From Candidatus Ideonella esbjergensis (GTDB taxonomy: Bacteria > Pseudomonadota > Gammaproteobacteria > Burkholderiales > Burkholderiaceae_C), in the NCBI GenBank assembly GCA_016710065.1, contig JADJLP010000004.1, positions 1-64,000 on the forward strand: DNA of 64,000 bases, written 5' to 3'. Below the pieces are notes generated by a model. The model was not told the origin of the DNA and searched no databases. It worked only from the letters and a program-made list of their open reading frames with translations. Of the stretch, positions 32,915-41,229 are shown one piece after another. The position numbers were made by a program, and so were the translations under genes. Numbering within the stretch: the stretch's first letter is position 1; each line of letters starts with the position of its first letter.

Positions 32915-33793
32915 TCAGACTGCAACGGGTGCCTTGATGGCCGGGTGGTGCTGGTATTCGAGCACCTCGAAGTCTTCGTACTCGTAGTCGAAGATCGAGG
33001 CCGGTTGGCGCTTGATGTTCAGCACCGGGTAGGGCAGGGGTGTGCGCGAGAGCTGCAGCTCTACCTGCTCGACGTGGTTGGTGTAGAGGTGGCAGTCGCC
33101 ACCGGTCCATATGAAGTCGCCCACGTCCAGATTGCACTGCTGCGCCAGCATGTGGGTGAGCAGGGCGTAGCTGGCGATGTTGAAGGGCACGCCCAAAAAG
33201 ATATCGGCGCTGCGCTGGTAAAGCTGGCAGCTGAGTTTGCCCTTGCCGCCGGGCACGGTGGCCGGGGCCACGTAGAACTGGAAGAAGGCGTGGCAGGGCA
33301 TCAGGGCCATCTCGCTCAGCTCGGCCACGTTCCAGGCGCTGACGATGATGCGGCGCGAATCGGGGTTGGTGGTGAGCTGTTTCACCACCTCGCTGATCTG
33401 GTCCACATGCCCACGAGACCCATCGGGATTGGGCTTGGGCCAGCTGCGCCACTGCACGCCGTAGACGGGGCCCAGGCTGCCGTCTTCGCGGGCCCACTCG
33501 TCCCAGATCGTGCAGCCGCGCTCCTGCAGCCACTTCACGTTGCTGTCGCCACGCAGGAACCACAGCAGTTCCACGATGATGGCCTTCAGAAAGACCTTCT
33601 TGGTGGTGACCAGCGGAAAGCCTTCGTTCAGGTCGAAGCGCATCTGGTGGCCGAAGACGCTGCGCGTGCCGGTGCCGGTGCGGTCACCCTTGGCCACGCC
33701 ATGCTCGTAGACATGGCGCATGAAGTCTTCGTACTGGGAGCGGATGGGGCGGGTCACGGCGGTGGCTTTGGGTTGGGGCACTTCGGCCGTCAT
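32915..33793 (-). CDS. thyA: Thymidylate synthase
   Basis: 292 residues. It methylates dUMP to dTMP using methylenetetrahydrofolate. Motifs: RTGTGTRSVFGHQMRF, the catalytic cysteine in MPCHAFF (about Cys167), the phosphate-binding DSRRIIVSAWN, and the C-terminal IKAPVAV that closes the active site. ATG 33793 begins MTAEVPQPKA; an in-frame ATG 24 codons on (MRHVYEHG) would be nearer the E. coli length. A REP-like palindrome lies just upstream. Confidence 0.97.
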   Translation of the reverse strand: MTAEVPQPKATAVTRPIRSQYEDFMRHVYEHGVAKGDRTGTGTRSVFGHQMRFDLNEGFPLVTTKKVFLKAIIVELLWFLRGDSNVKWLQERGCTIWDEWAREDGSLGPVYGVQWRSWPKPNPDGSRGHVDQISEVVKQLTTNPDSRRIIVSAWNVAELSEMALMPCHAFFQFYVAPATVPGGKGKLSCQLYQRSADIFLGVPFNIASYALLTHMLAQQCNLDVGDFIWTGGDCHLYTNHVEQVELQLSRTPLPYPVLNIKRQPASIFDYEYEDFEVLEYQHHPAIKAPVAV

Positions 33794-33813
33794 CCCGCCT
33801 TCGCGGGAATGAC
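33789..33813. repeat. REP-type palindrome between thyA and the ABC exporter gene
   Basis: A single GTCATcCCGC...GCGGGAATGAC hairpin with a second half-unit to 33832. It overlaps the thyA start region and separates it from the exporter's 3' end. Confidence 0.6.
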
Positions 33814-33845
33814 GGCGGGCGGGCGGGAATGACGGAGCGGCGAGA

Positions 33846-35633
33846 TTATCCCGCCTCGCTGAATTGCATCGCCGCCAGCCGCGCGTACAGGCCGCCGCGC
33901 GCCACCAGCTCGGCATGGGTGCCCTGCTCGACGATGCGGCCGTGCTCCAGCACCACGATGCGCGTGGCGCGCTGCACCGTGGCCAAGCGGTGGGCAATGA
34001 CCAGGGTGGTGCGGTCTTTCATGGCGGCTTCGAGCGCGGCCTGCACGGTGCGCTCGCTCTCGGCATCGAGCGCGCTGGTGGCCTCGTCCAGCAGCAGCAG
34101 CGGCGGGTTCTTCAGGATCGCGCGGGCAATGCTGATGCGCTGGCGCTGGCCACCCGAGAGGCGCACGCCGCGCTCGCCCAGAAAGCTCTCATAGCCGCCA
34201 GGCAGGGCCAGGATGAAGTCGTGCGCAAAGGCGGCCTGGGCGGCGGCAATGACCTGGTCATCGCTGGCCTCGGGGCGGCCGTAGCGGATGTTGTCCATGG
34301 CGCTGGCCGAGAAGATCACGCTGTCCTGCGGCACGATGCCGATGCGGTGGCGCAGCTCGCCCAGGCTCACGCTGCGCACATCCTTGCCATCCAGCAGCAC
34401 CTGGCCCTGGGCGACGTCATAAAAGCGCAGCAGCATCTGGAAGACCGTGGTCTTGCCGGCACCGCTGGGCCCCACCAGGGCCACGGTCTCACCAGGCTTC
34501 ACACTGAGCGAGATACCGTCCAGCGCGGCCTGCTGGGGGCGCGAGGGGTAGTGAAAGCGCACGTCCTGCAGTTGCACCGCAGAGCCGCCTTGCGTGGCCG
34601 GCAGGGGCAGCGGTTGGGCCGGCGAGGTCACCGGCGACTGCGCGTGCAGCAGTTCCATCAGCCGCTCGGTGGCTCCAGCGGCGCGCAGCATGTCGCCATA
34701 CACCTCCGAGAGCACGGCCACCGAACTCACCAGCACGATCACGTACAGCACGGTCTGCCCCAGGTGACCGGCGGTGATGTTGCCGCTGAGCACCGCCTGC
34801 GTGCCCTGGTACAGGCCCCACAGCAGCGCGCCAAAGGTGGCGGTGATGATGAAGGCCACCAGCACCGCGCGCACCCGGGTGCGCTTGCGGGCAGTGTCGA
34901 AGGCGGCTTCGGTGGCTGCGTCAAAGCGCGCGGCCTCGCGCTGCTCTTGCGTGTAGCTCTGCACCACGGGGATGGCGTTCAGCACCTCGCTGGCGATGGC
35001 GCTGGAATCGGCCACGCGGTCCTGGCTGGCGCGGCTGAGCTTGCGCACGCGGCGGCCAAAGTAAATGGCCGGCGCCACCACCAGCACCAGGATGCCCAGC
35101 ACCTGCACCATCACGTAGGGGTTGGTGAAGATCAGCATGCCCAGCGCACCGATGCCCATTACCGTGTTGCGCAGGCCCATGCTCAGGCTGGACCCGACCA
35201 CGGTCTGCACCAGGGTGGTGTCGGTGGTGAGGCGGCTCAGCACCTCGCCCGAGGCATTGGTTTCGAAGAACTCGGGGCTTTGTTGCACCACATGGGCGTA
35301 CACGGCGTTGCGCAGGTCGGCGGTGACACGCTCGCCCAGCCAGGTGACCATGTAAAAGCGCATGGCAGAGAACAGGCCCAGCGCCGCGCCCACGCCGAAC
35401 AGCGCGCCAAAGTGCCCGCGCAGCGCCATGGCCCGCTCACCCGGCGACGCGGCCACGATGCCTTCGTCCACCAGCGACTTCAGCGCCACCGGCAGCACCA
35501 GCGTGGCGGCAGCCGCCAGCACCATGAAGGCCACGGCCAGCAAGATGCGCCCGCGGTAGGGCTGCAGGAAGGGCAGCAGGCCCGACAGCGAGCGCGGCGA
35601 CTTGGCTTGGGGGCGATCAGAGGGCTTTGACAT
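33846..35633 (-). CDS. MsbA/ABCB-type ABC exporter (fused membrane and ATPase domains)
   Basis: 595 residues. Six-helix exporter membrane domain (about 15-310) followed by one nucleotide-binding domain: Walker A GPSGAGKTT near 388, signature LSGGQRQR near 490, Walker B LLLLDEATSALD near 512, and the H-loop in IAHRLATV. It works as a homodimer in the inner membrane; the substrate (lipid, drug or peptide) is not evident. ATG 35633 (MSKPSDRPQ) is preferred over an upstream start that would run into the operator region. It is divergent from a MarR gene with a strong palindromic operator between, so it is probably MarR-controlled. Confidence 0.92.
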   Translation of the reverse strand: MSKPSDRPQAKSPRSLSGLLPFLQPYRGRILLAVAFMVLAAAATLVLPVALKSLVDEGIVAASPGERAMALRGHFGALFGVGAALGLFSAMRFYMVTWLGERVTADLRNAVYAHVVQQSPEFFETNASGEVLSRLTTDTTLVQTVVGSSLSMGLRNTVMGIGALGMLIFTNPYVMVQVLGILVLVVAPAIYFGRRVRKLSRASQDRVADSSAIASEVLNAIPVVQSYTQEQREAARFDAATEAAFDTARKRTRVRAVLVAFIITATFGALLWGLYQGTQAVLSGNITAGHLGQTVLYVIVLVSSVAVLSEVYGDMLRAAGATERLMELLHAQSPVTSPAQPLPLPATQGGSAVQLQDVRFHYPSRPQQAALDGISLSVKPGETVALVGPSGAGKTTVFQMLLRFYDVAQGQVLLDGKDVRSVSLGELRHRIGIVPQDSVIFSASAMDNIRYGRPEASDDQVIAAAQAAFAHDFILALPGGYESFLGERGVRLSGGQRQRISIARAILKNPPLLLLDEATSALDAESERTVQAALEAAMKDRTTLVIAHRLATVQRATRIVVLEHGRIVEQGTHAELVARGGLYARLAAMQFSEAG

Positions 35634-35705
35634 GGCGGCAGTGTAGGCAGGTGGCAAGGGCTCCAACCGAGGCTTGGTCATGCCCGCACAATTTCCTAGG
35701 CTATT

Positions 35706-35739
35706 CAATGATTGGTCAGGCAATCATTGCTTATGCAAT
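35706..35739. promoter_or_regulatory. MarR-type operator between exporter and regulator genes
   Basis: CAATGATTG-N6-CAATCATTG (35706-35729) is a perfect 9-bp inverted repeat. It is immediately followed by the overlapping ATTGC-TTAT-GCAAT palindrome (35726-35739). This is an AT-rich island in GC-rich DNA. It lies upstream of ATG 35753 and covers the rival ATG at 35708, favouring the downstream start. Confidence 0.75.
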
Positions 35740-35752
35740 TAATATCGCGGCC

Positions 35753-36259
35753 ATGAATGCTGCAAAGTCTCCCTCCTGCTGCCAGTTCTACCAGGCAGGT
35801 CAGTACCGGCCCGACCAGAGCATTGGCTACCTGATGCGCAAGGTGCTCAGCTCAGTGCTGGCCCAGGCTGACGAGCAGTTGGCCGTCCACGATCTCACCT
35901 ATGTGCAGTGGCTGCCGCTCTACAAGCTGGTGATGAAAGAGGGCAACACCGTGGCCAGCCTGTCGCGGGACCTGGAGATCGATCCGGGCTCGGTGACCCG
36001 GTCGCTGGACCGCCTGGAAGCCAAGGGCCTGGTGACCCGTGAGCGCAGCACCCAGGACCGCCGCGTGGTGCACCTGACGCTCACCGACGAAGGCCGCAAG
36101 GTGGCGCGCAAGGTGCCCGCCGTGCTGGCCGAAGTGTTGAATGGCCATCTCGAAGGTTTCAAGGCAGAGGAGTGGCAACTGCTGCTGCAGTTCCTCACCC
36201 GCATGCTGGCCAACGGCGATGCCATGCGCGCAGCCGCCAAGCCCGCTGCCAACCGCTGA
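35753..36259 (+). CDS. MarR-family transcriptional regulator
   Basis: 168 residues with a winged helix-turn-helix: LTYVQWLPLYKLV, NTVASLSRDLEIDPGSVTRSLDRLEAKGLVTRERSTQDRR (about 55-105) with the wing DRRVVHLTLTDEG. MarR proteins are dimeric repressors released by phenolic or other small ligands. The first residues include two cysteines (SPSCCQF) that could be redox-sensitive; this is speculative. It is divergent from the ABC exporter with the palindromic operator in its own leader, so autorepression and control of the exporter are likely. Confidence 0.9.
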   Translation: MNAAKSPSCCQFYQAGQYRPDQSIGYLMRKVLSSVLAQADEQLAVHDLTYVQWLPLYKLVMKEGNTVASLSRDLEIDPGSVTRSLDRLEAKGLVTRERSTQDRRVVHLTLTDEGRKVARKVPAVLAEVLNGHLEGFKAEEWQLLLQFLTRMLANGDAMRAAAKPAANR

Positions 36260-36379
36260 GTTTCGGGCTGCCTGCGCCCGAACCAGCCTGGGTGCGGGGG
36301 GCAAGGCAACGTGGCCCAGGCCGACGCCGCGTCGCGCATCCCCGCTGGCCACGCAGGTCAGGCGCAGCTGTGGACCACC

Positions 36380-36406
36380 GTCATTCCCGCGCAGGCGGGA
36401 ATCCGT
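36380..36406. repeat. Single REP-type repeat
   Basis: One unit of the GTCATTCCCGCGNAGGCGGGAAT family, in the 170-base gap between the MarR gene and the SDR gene. A GC hairpin (TTCGGGC/GCCCGAA, 36262-36282) just after the MarR stop may help end that transcript. Confidence 0.65.
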
Positions 36407-36431
36407 GTGGGCTTCTGAACGCAAAGTGGCG

Positions 36432-37190
36432 TCATTCGCGCACGTCGGCCACCGGGCTGGCGCCAAAGTCGGGCCGGCGCAGCCAGGCCAGCACGCGGGC
36501 TGCGGCATCGGCCGGGCTGAGCAACTGGCCTTGGGCCTGCAGTTGCACAAAATCTTCGCGGTTGGGGAACAGGGTCGGGTCGGCGCCACGCAACTGCACC
36601 TGCATGTCGGTGGCGATCACGCCCGGCGCCAGAGAGACGATGCGCGCGCCGTTCGGCAGTGCCGCCTGCTCCAGCGCCACGGCGCGGCTGAAATGGTCCA
36701 TGCCGGCCTTGGCTGCGCAGTAAGACGCGCTGCCGGCCATGGCACGCCGGCCCAGGCCCGAGGAAATGTTGAGCACCCGGCGCGGCACCGCCCAATGACG
36801 CGTGGCGCCCAGCATGGCCGTGGTGAGCAGCATGGCGGCTTCCAGGCCCACGCGCAGGGCACGGGTGGTGTCGGTGAAGGCGATCTGTTCCAGCGGCTGC
36901 AGCGGTGCGAGCACGCCGGCGTTGTTGATGAGGTTCAGCGCGCTGCAGCCGGGCTCGTTGCGGCCCTGCAGCAGATCGTGCAGGCGCTGCGCCACCTCGC
37001 TGGCATCCGCCAGATCGGCCTGCCACTGGCTGAGCCGGCCGGCCGTGTCGGTGGCGGCCAGTTCGTCGCTGGCGTGGCGTGCAATGCCGATGACCTGGTG
37101 GCCCTCGCGCAGGCATTGCAGGGCCATGGCAGCACCCATGCCCCGCGACGAGCCGGTGATGATGGTCAAGGGGGCGGTTGGTGGGCTCAT
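36432..37190 (-). CDS. Short-chain dehydrogenase/reductase
   Basis: 252 residues, classical SDR. Cofactor motif TGSSRGMG at 12-19, NNAG near 88-91, catalytic Ser142/143 and YCAAK at 156-160. The Arg in the glycine motif and an Arg after beta-2 favour NADP(H). The substrate is unknown. The layout resembles sepiapterin-reductase-like SDRs (SSGLGRRAMAGSASYCAAKA), but this is not decisive. It is divergent from the gene at 37234. Confidence 0.88.
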   Translation of the reverse strand: MSPPTAPLTIITGSSRGMGAAMALQCLREGHQVIGIARHASDELAATDTAGRLSQWQADLADASEVAQRLHDLLQGRNEPGCSALNLINNAGVLAPLQPLEQIAFTDTTRALRVGLEAAMLLTTAMLGATRHWAVPRRVLNISSGLGRRAMAGSASYCAAKAGMDHFSRAVALEQAALPNGARIVSLAPGVIATDMQVQLRGADPTLFPNREDFVQLQAQGQLLSPADAAARVLAWLRRPDFGASPVADVRE

Positions 37191-37233
37191 GGGGTGGCGT
37201 CCTGCGGCGTGTGGGGCGGCGACAATGCGCGCC

Positions 37234-38007
37234 ATGGATGATCAATTGTCAACGCCCGCCTCCGCAAACGCGCAGGCGGCAGTGAAGCGGCCCTGGTGGC
37301 AGCGGCCCTCGGTGATCTCGCTGGGGGTGGTGGTGGTGGTGCTCTCGGGCGCTGTCGCCTGGTCGTTGCTGAGCATGAAGCCTGCGGGGGTGGGCACCAC
37401 CGACACAGGCCTGCCCTGGCAGGTGCGGGCCGACGGCACGGGCGAGGCCGAGGTGTTTGGCCTGGCATTGGGGCGCTCCACCCTGGCCGATGTGCAGCGG
37501 CGTTTTCCCGAAGACTTGAATGTGGGCATGATCGTGCCCAACGGACAGGCGCCCGCCCTGGAGGCCTTTGTGGAGAGTTTTCGGGCCGGCTTCATCACCG
37601 GCAAGCTGGTGCTGGCATTCGACGCCGATCCTGCCTGGGCCGAGCGCGCCAAGGAGCGCGCACCCAAGAACACGGTGGGCGAGGGTGGCCGCAGCCGCCG
37701 CTACACGCTGGCCGGTGACGATGTGGACACCGCCCTCCGTGCCGTGTTGGTGGCCATGGCCTTTTTGCCATCGGCCAGGCTGGACGAGGCCACCGTGGTG
37801 CAGCGCTTTGGCGACCACCCCGAGCGCCACACTGGCCCGGCCGGTGAGACCCAGCTGCTGTACGCAGTGAAGGGCGTGGCCATCGCGCTGCCGCCAGCCG
37901 AGGGCGAAGGCGCCGGTACGAAAACGGTGATCCAGTACGTCGCGCCGCGCGATTTCGAGAGCCGCCTGCGAGCGCCGCTGTTGGCGGCATCAGCCCCGGC
38001 TCACTGA
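37234..38007 (+). CDS. Single-pass membrane protein of unknown function
   Basis: 257 residues. One membrane helix (about 28-48) after a short cytoplasmic segment; the remainder is presumably periplasmic, starting PAGVGTTDTGLPWQ. The region GLALGRSTLADVQRRFPEDLNVGM recalls short 'bacterial lipocalin/outer-membrane assembly' type helices, but no family is recognised. Its stop overlaps the convergent flavin-reductase gene by 7 bases. Confidence 0.75.
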   Translation: MDDQLSTPASANAQAAVKRPWWQRPSVISLGVVVVVLSGAVAWSLLSMKPAGVGTTDTGLPWQVRADGTGEAEVFGLALGRSTLADVQRRFPEDLNVGMIVPNGQAPALEAFVESFRAGFITGKLVLAFDADPAWAERAKERAPKNTVGEGGRSRRYTLAGDDVDTALRAVLVAMAFLPSARLDEATVVQRFGDHPERHTGPAGETQLLYAVKGVAIALPPAEGEGAGTKTVIQYVAPRDFESRLRAPLLAASAPAH

Positions 38008-38564
38008 CCCGTGTCCACCTCGTCGCCGATGGCCAGGTAGTGGCCGCCGGCCACGTGGTGCAGGGTGCGAAAGCCCTCGTCGACCTGATCAAAGTGCCAG
38101 CGCCCGCCGTCGAACACGCGCCGGTCTGCCCAGGCGCCGGTGACCATGCCCAGGAACAGGTCGTGCGTGGCCTCGTTGTGAGGCTCGGGCAGGCATACGC
38201 AATCGAGCCAGGCCACGCAGCCGCCCACCAGCGGCGAGCTGGCTGTGGGTTCGTCCAGCAGCGAAACTTGAAAATCAGACAGCTTGTCGATCTCGCGCCC
38301 GGTGTGCGTGCCCAGGGCCGTCACCATTCGGGCCTGCGCGCGGCAGGGCACGTTGAGCGCGAAGCGCCCGGAGCGTTCGATCAGTCCGCGAGTGAAAGTT
38401 TTGCGGTCAATCACCACAGCCACCTTGGGCGGGTTGAAGTCCACCGGCATCACCCAGGCCGCCGCCATCACGTTGTTGCGGCCTTCAGCCGAGGCGCTCA
38501 CCAACACGGTGGGGCCGTGGTTCAACAAACGATAGGCCTTGGCGAGGTCGACGGCGATGCGCAT
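38001..38564 (-). CDS. Flavin reductase-like FMN-binding split-barrel protein
   Basis: 187 residues. Flavin-reductase fold with GPTVLVSASAEGRNNVMAAAWVMPVDFNPPKVAVVIDRKTFT and FALNVPCRAQARMV motifs. These proteins bind FMN and use NAD(P)H to supply reduced flavin to a monooxygenase or to reduce other acceptors. No partner oxygenase is adjacent. It is the last gene of a possible leftward run after the pseudouridine synthase gene. Confidence 0.88.
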   Translation of the reverse strand: MRIAVDLAKAYRLLNHGPTVLVSASAEGRNNVMAAAWVMPVDFNPPKVAVVIDRKTFTRGLIERSGRFALNVPCRAQARMVTALGTHTGREIDKLSDFQVSLLDEPTASSPLVGGCVAWLDCVCLPEPHNEATHDLFLGMVTGAWADRRVFDGGRWHFDQVDEGFRTLHHVAGGHYLAIGDEVDTGQ

Positions 38565-38580
38565 GGCGTGCTTTTCCTAG

Positions 38581-39234
38581 TCAGAACGGAACGCCTGATC
38601 CCAGCACCAGTGTGGCCCCGGTGTTGGGGTGAGGCAAGGACAGACGGCAGGCGTGCAGCATCAGGCGTGGTGCTGCAGCCAGGGCCTCGTGGTGGGCATA
38701 CAGCTCGTCGCCGAGGATGGGGTGGCCCAGTGTCTGCAGGTGCACGCGCAACTGGTGCGAGCGCCCGGTGATGGGCTGCAGCGCGATGCGGGTTTGGTGC
38801 TTCGAGGCATCTCGGGCCAGCACCTGCCAGCGGGTGGTGGAAGGCTTGCCCGCGTCGCGGCTCACCATCTGGCGCGGCCGGTTGGGCCAGTCGCAGATCA
38901 GCGGCAAGTCGATCTGGCCCTGGTCGCCTTGCACCAGCCCCCACACCAGCGCCTCATAGCGTTTGTCGGTCTGGCGGGCCTCGAAGCTGCGGCTGATCTG
39001 GCGCTGGGCCTCGGGCCCGCGCGCGAACAGCAACAGACCCGAGGTGCCCATGTCCAGTCGGTGCACCACCAGGGCGTCGGGGAACTGCTGCTGCACGCGG
39101 CTGGCGGCGCAATCGGCCTTGTTGGGGCCACGGCCTGGCACCGAGAGCAGGCCGGCGGGCTTGTCCACCACCAGCAAGGCGTCGTCCTGGTACAGCAGGC
39201 GCAACCCGGTGGTGGTCATCACCACGGGCCGCAT
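38581..39234 (-). CDS. RluA-family pseudouridine synthase
   Basis: 217 residues. Converts uridine to pseudouridine in tRNA or rRNA. The catalytic Asp61 is in HRLDMGTSGLLLFA, and the family's KPAGLLSVPGRG and ITGRSHQLRVHL blocks are intact. There is no S4 domain, as in RluA itself, so 23S rRNA U746 and tRNA U32 are plausible targets. Its ATG overlaps the TGA of the upstream esterase gene (ATGA), showing translational coupling. Confidence 0.92.
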   Translation of the reverse strand: MRPVVMTTTGLRLLYQDDALLVVDKPAGLLSVPGRGPNKADCAASRVQQQFPDALVVHRLDMGTSGLLLFARGPEAQRQISRSFEARQTDKRYEALVWGLVQGDQGQIDLPLICDWPNRPRQMVSRDAGKPSTTRWQVLARDASKHQTRIALQPITGRSHQLRVHLQTLGHPILGDELYAHHEALAAAPRLMLHACRLSLPHPNTGATLVLGSGVPF

Positions 39235-40076
39235 CACTTCGCCGCGTGGGCCGGCAGCTTGAACAGCCATTTCAGCACCGTCTTGAACTCGGCACGCCAC
39301 GCGGCCTCGTTGTGCTCGGCACCGGGCACGCGGTGCAGCGTGACGGCGGCGGACTGGGAGGCCATCAACGCCTGCATGCGGCTCACATCGGTGAGCGCCT
39401 GCTGGCCTTCGAGTTCGCCCATCGACAGGTACACCCGCGCATCCGCAGGCAAGGGCTGCGCCCGCGCCTCGTCGAACAAGCCTGGTGCGGTCCAGTAGGC
39501 TGGTGAAAGCACGCCGGCCAGGCCAAACACCTGCGGGTAGCGCAGGATGGCCGCATGGGAAATGACGCCTCCCATGGAACTGCCCATCACCGCCGTGTGC
39601 TCGCGGTCTGGCAGGCTGCGGTAGTGGCTGTCGATGTAGGGTTTGACGACGGACACCAGGAATTGCAGATAGGCCGCCCCTTCGCCCGCGCCAAAGCGGG
39701 GGTGGTCGTAGGGGTTGAGCTCGGTCATGCGGCGCTCGCCACCGTTGTCGATGCCCACCACGATGGCTTCGAACCCACGGTGTTGGGCCATCTCGTTGAG
39801 GGTTTCGTCCACGCCCCATTCACCCGCGTAGGCGGTGGCGGCGTCGAACAGGTTTTGCCCGTCGTGCATGTAGACCACGGGGTAGCGCGTGTTGTTGCGG
39901 CCATAGCTGGGCGGGAGGTACAGGCGCAGCGTGCGCTCGCGACCCAGTCCCGGCAGCGTGAAGCGCTGCGCCAGCACCTGCACATTCCGTGTTGCGGTGG
40001 ACGCTGCATCAGCTGCAATGGCGGGCAAGCCCGCGACGAGCCAGGCGATCAGCAGAAGGAGGCGTAGCGTGGGCAT
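39234..40076 (-). CDS. Exported alpha/beta-hydrolase, esterase family (IroE/EsD type)
   Basis: 280 residues with signal peptide 1-22 (ending AIAAD). Alpha/beta-hydrolase of the putative-esterase family: strand YPVVYMHDGQNLFD, nucleophile elbow GSSMGG at 165-170 (Ser167) and catalytic His in GAEHNEAAW near 255. Related enzymes cleave siderophore esters, S-formylglutathione or acyl esters in the periplasm; the substrate is not known. It is in an operon with the RluA-type gene by a 4-base overlap. Confidence 0.88.
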   Translation of the reverse strand: MPTLRLLLLIAWLVAGLPAIAADAASTATRNVQVLAQRFTLPGLGRERTLRLYLPPSYGRNNTRYPVVYMHDGQNLFDAATAYAGEWGVDETLNEMAQHRGFEAIVVGIDNGGERRMTELNPYDHPRFGAGEGAAYLQFLVSVVKPYIDSHYRSLPDREHTAVMGSSMGGVISHAAILRYPQVFGLAGVLSPAYWTAPGLFDEARAQPLPADARVYLSMGELEGQQALTDVSRMQALMASQSAAVTLHRVPGAEHNEAAWRAEFKTVLKWLFKLPAHAAK

Positions 40077-40095
40077 CAGCGGGCCTCGCGCTGGC

Positions 40096-40872
40096 TCACT
40101 GGCTGACGAAGGCGCGTTCGATGACGAAATCGCCCGGCGTGGTGGTGTTGCCCTCTTTCAGGCCACGCACTTCCATCATGGCCTTCAGGTCGCGCAGCAT
40201 CTCGGGACTGCCGCAGATCATCACGCGGTCTTCGACGGCGTTGAGCGGCGGCAGGCCCAGGTCGGCAGCCAACTGGCCATTCTCGATCACCGTGGTGACG
40301 CGACCCTGGTGCTTGTAGGGCTCGCGCGTGACGGTGGGGTAGTAGAGAAACTGCTTGCTCACCATCACGCCCAGGAACTCGTGCTTCGGGAGTTCGTTGG
40401 TGAGGTACTCGTGGTAGGCCAGCTCCTTCACTTCGCGGGTGCCGTGCACCAGGATGACCTGCTCGAACTTCTCGTAGGTGTCGGGGTCGCGGATGATGCT
40501 GAGGAAGGGTGCCATGCCCGTGCCGGTGGACAGCAGGTACAGGCGCTTGCCAGGCAGCAGGTAGTCGATCAGCAGCGTACCGGTGGGCTTCTTGCCAACG
40601 ATCACCGTATCGCCCACCTGGATGTGCTGCAGCTTGGACGTGAGCGGGCCGTCCTGCACCTTGATGCTCAGGAACTCCAGCGTTTCTTCGTAGTTGGGGC
40701 TGACGATGGAATAGGCACGCAGCAGCGGCTTGCCGTTGGCACCGCGCAGGCCAATCATCGTGAAATGGCCATTGGAGAAGCGCAGCGAGGTGTCGCGCGT
40801 GGTGGTGAAGCTGAACAGGCGCTCTGTCCAGTGATGCACGCTCAACACGCGCTCTTCGTTGAAGGCACTCAT
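40096..40872 (-). CDS. fpr: Ferredoxin/flavodoxin-NADP+ reductase
   Basis: 258 residues. FAD-binding barrel (about 1-100, with LRAYSIVSPNYEETLEF) and NADP-binding domain (LLSTGTGMAPFLSIIRDPDTYEKF, VMICGSPEMLRDL), ending VIERAFVSQ with an aromatic near the C-terminus as in the bacterial subclass. It transfers electrons between NADPH and ferredoxin or flavodoxin and supports oxidative-stress defence. It lies 19 bases upstream of the esterase gene on the same strand. ATG 40872 gives the normal N-terminus MSAFNEERVLSV. Confidence 0.95.
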   Translation of the reverse strand: MSAFNEERVLSVHHWTERLFSFTTTRDTSLRFSNGHFTMIGLRGANGKPLLRAYSIVSPNYEETLEFLSIKVQDGPLTSKLQHIQVGDTVIVGKKPTGTLLIDYLLPGKRLYLLSTGTGMAPFLSIIRDPDTYEKFEQVILVHGTREVKELAYHEYLTNELPKHEFLGVMVSKQFLYYPTVTREPYKHQGRVTTVIENGQLAADLGLPPLNAVEDRVMICGSPEMLRDLKAMMEVRGLKEGNTTTPGDFVIERAFVSQ

Positions 40873-40961
40873 GCTCGGGGGTCCTGCGGGTCGGTCAGAA
40901 GATGGGATCAAGGGGGCTGCCCTGTGGGGCCAGACGCAACCGAGCATTGTCGCTGAACGCC

Positions 40962-41108
40962 ATGCCCGATCTCAAGGCCGCCATGGCCCGGGCATGTGCG
41001 GCAGATCAAGCCCTTCACGATCCAGACCTGGCGCGATGGCTGGTTCTTCGGACTGCCGTCAAGGGTGTGCCTATTGGGCCTTGCCCGGAGTGTGGCTTTT
41101 TTGCTTGA
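40962..41108 (+). CDS. Possible 48-residue protein
   Basis: Starts MPDLKAAMARACAADQAL and ends GPCPECGFFA, with a CPEC pair like a zinc-ribbon half. It lies in the 357-base gap between fpr and the cytochrome-porin gene. There is no clear ribosome-binding site and no family, so it may be chance. The rest of the gap is promoter DNA for the downstream genes. Confidence 0.25.
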   Translation: MPDLKAAMARACAADQALHDPDLARWLVLRTAVKGVPIGPCPECGFFA

Positions 41109-41123
41109 CTCTCATATTCCTTA

Positions 41124-41157
41124 TTGACCGCTTAATTCAGAAACATAAAACTGTTTC
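41124..41157 (+). promoter_or_regulatory. Promoter and palindromic operator of the cytochrome-porin operon
   Basis: TTGACC (41124-41129) and TAAAAC (41146-41151) form a promoter with a 16-base spacer. GAAACA-N6-TGTTTC (41140-41157) is a perfect inverted repeat exactly framing the -10 hexamer. The stretch 41105-41160 is unusually AT-rich for this genome. The site suits repression, or control by the two-component system encoded downstream. Confidence 0.6.
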
Positions 41158-41229
41158 AATCGGTTGCGTTGGTTGGGGCAAGTACGTCACCGTTTCATGC
41201 TTTGCTGTGTACAGAAGGAGACGAAAGAG

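Noticed and set aside
38581..39819. 412-codon minus-strand fusion of an esterase-like and a pseudouridine-synthase region
   Set aside because: The upstream part of this frame is an out-of-frame shadow of the esterase gene. The true start is ATG 39234, overlapping the esterase stop.
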